Source: an uncultured Clostridia bacterium (GTDB lineage Bacteria > Bacillota > Clostridia > Christensenellales > Pumilibacteraceae). From it: a stretch of 7,346 nucleotides of DNA. The position numbers were made by a program, and so were the translations under genes. Shown here piece after piece: positions 7,087 through 7,346 of the stretch. The notes under the pieces are model-generated. The model saw only the letters and a list, made by a program, of their open reading frames with translations, did no database searches and was not told the DNA's origin. Within the stretch, counting starts at the first letter, position 1; the number at the start of each line of letters is the position of its first letter. The DNA is taken from assembly GCA_934247335.1 (NCBI GenBank), contig CAKQJJ010000061.1:1-7346 (forward strand), read 5' to 3'.

Positions 7087-7346
7087 ATGTTTTGCAGAAA
7101 ATGCGGAAAGCCCGTCCCCGACGGGCAGGAATACTGCGACGAATGCCGTAAACTGGATATAGTGGCGGGCGAAACCGACGACCCGGCAAATCCCGCGATG
7201 AGAGGGTTCGTGCCTGCGCTCATCGCCGCGATAATAGCGGCTTCTCTCATGGCGCTCGTGCCGGTAATCGCCTGGCTTACGAGCGGAAAACTGAATATTC
7301 CGTGGTTTTTGGAAATCGCGATAGCGTTGGCGTTTGTCGCTTGCAC
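7087..7346 (+). CDS. Zinc-ribbon membrane protein, 3' partial
   Basis: The first 86 residues of a protein that continues past the window. It opens with a compact zinc ribbon: Cys3-x-x-Cys6, the knuckle GKPVPDG, then Cys17-x-x-Cys20. This is followed by an acidic linker (GETDDPAN) and a hydrophobic segment at about 41-64 (FVPALIAAIIAASLMALVPV), with a second beginning near 72. Short N-terminal zinc ribbons of this type are common on membrane proteins of Gram-positive bacteria; the function is usually unknown, and the ribbon is a structural or binding module in the cytoplasm. ATG at 7087 was chosen because family members typically begin MFCxxCG; the TTG at 7081 would add two residues. It lies directly after the third hydrolase, so it is probably co-transcribed. 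A specific role cannot be given. Confidence 0.8.
   Translation, partial: MFCRKCGKPVPDGQEYCDECRKLDIVAGETDDPANPAMRGFVPALIAAIIAASLMALVPVIAWLTSGKLNIPWFLEIAIALAFVAC

Noticed and set aside
7110..7126. The hairpin as a transcription terminator
   Set aside because: It is inside a coding region and is not followed by a run of T's.

Overview
The window looks like part of one chromosomal operon of a low-to-mid G+C Gram-positive bacterium, most likely a Clostridia-type member of the Bacillota. The reasons are a fatty acid kinase pair (FakA and a DegV/FakB-type protein, a system typical of Gram-positives), strong AGGAGG-type ribosome binding sites, YqkD-like membrane-anchored alpha/beta hydrolases, and base composition near half G+C by eye. 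No genus can be assigned from the sequence alone.

All seven genes are on the + strand and nearly touch. In order they are: an alpha/beta hydrolase whose 5' end lies outside the window (1-931); a DegV/FakB-family fatty-acid-binding protein (928-1869, 4-base ATGA overlap with the previous gene); a 12-helix MFS_2/GPH-type cation symporter (1918-3306); FakA, the ATP-binding fatty acid kinase subunit (3312-4970); a second membrane-anchored alpha/beta hydrolase with Cys in place of the nucleophilic Ser (4979-5941); a third anchored alpha/beta hydrolase with a Ser-Asp-His triad (5956-7080); and the start of a zinc-ribbon membrane protein (7087 to the window end). The only gap over 20 bases is 1870-1917. 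No RNA gene, mobile element, CRISPR array or factor-independent terminator is visible, and no gene-free stretch reaches 300 bases.

A working model (inference) is a lipid uptake and activation module. The hydrolases would release or transfer acyl groups, the transporter would move a lipid-related or glycosidic substrate, the DegV protein would hold a fatty acid, and FakA would phosphorylate it to acyl-phosphate for phospholipid synthesis. Two sequence details make the locus more than routine. The DegV protein lacks two of the five residues that define working FakB proteins. The middle hydrolase has a complete Cys-Asp-His arrangement plus an altered oxyanion motif, suggesting thioester or acyl-transfer chemistry rather than plain ester hydrolysis.
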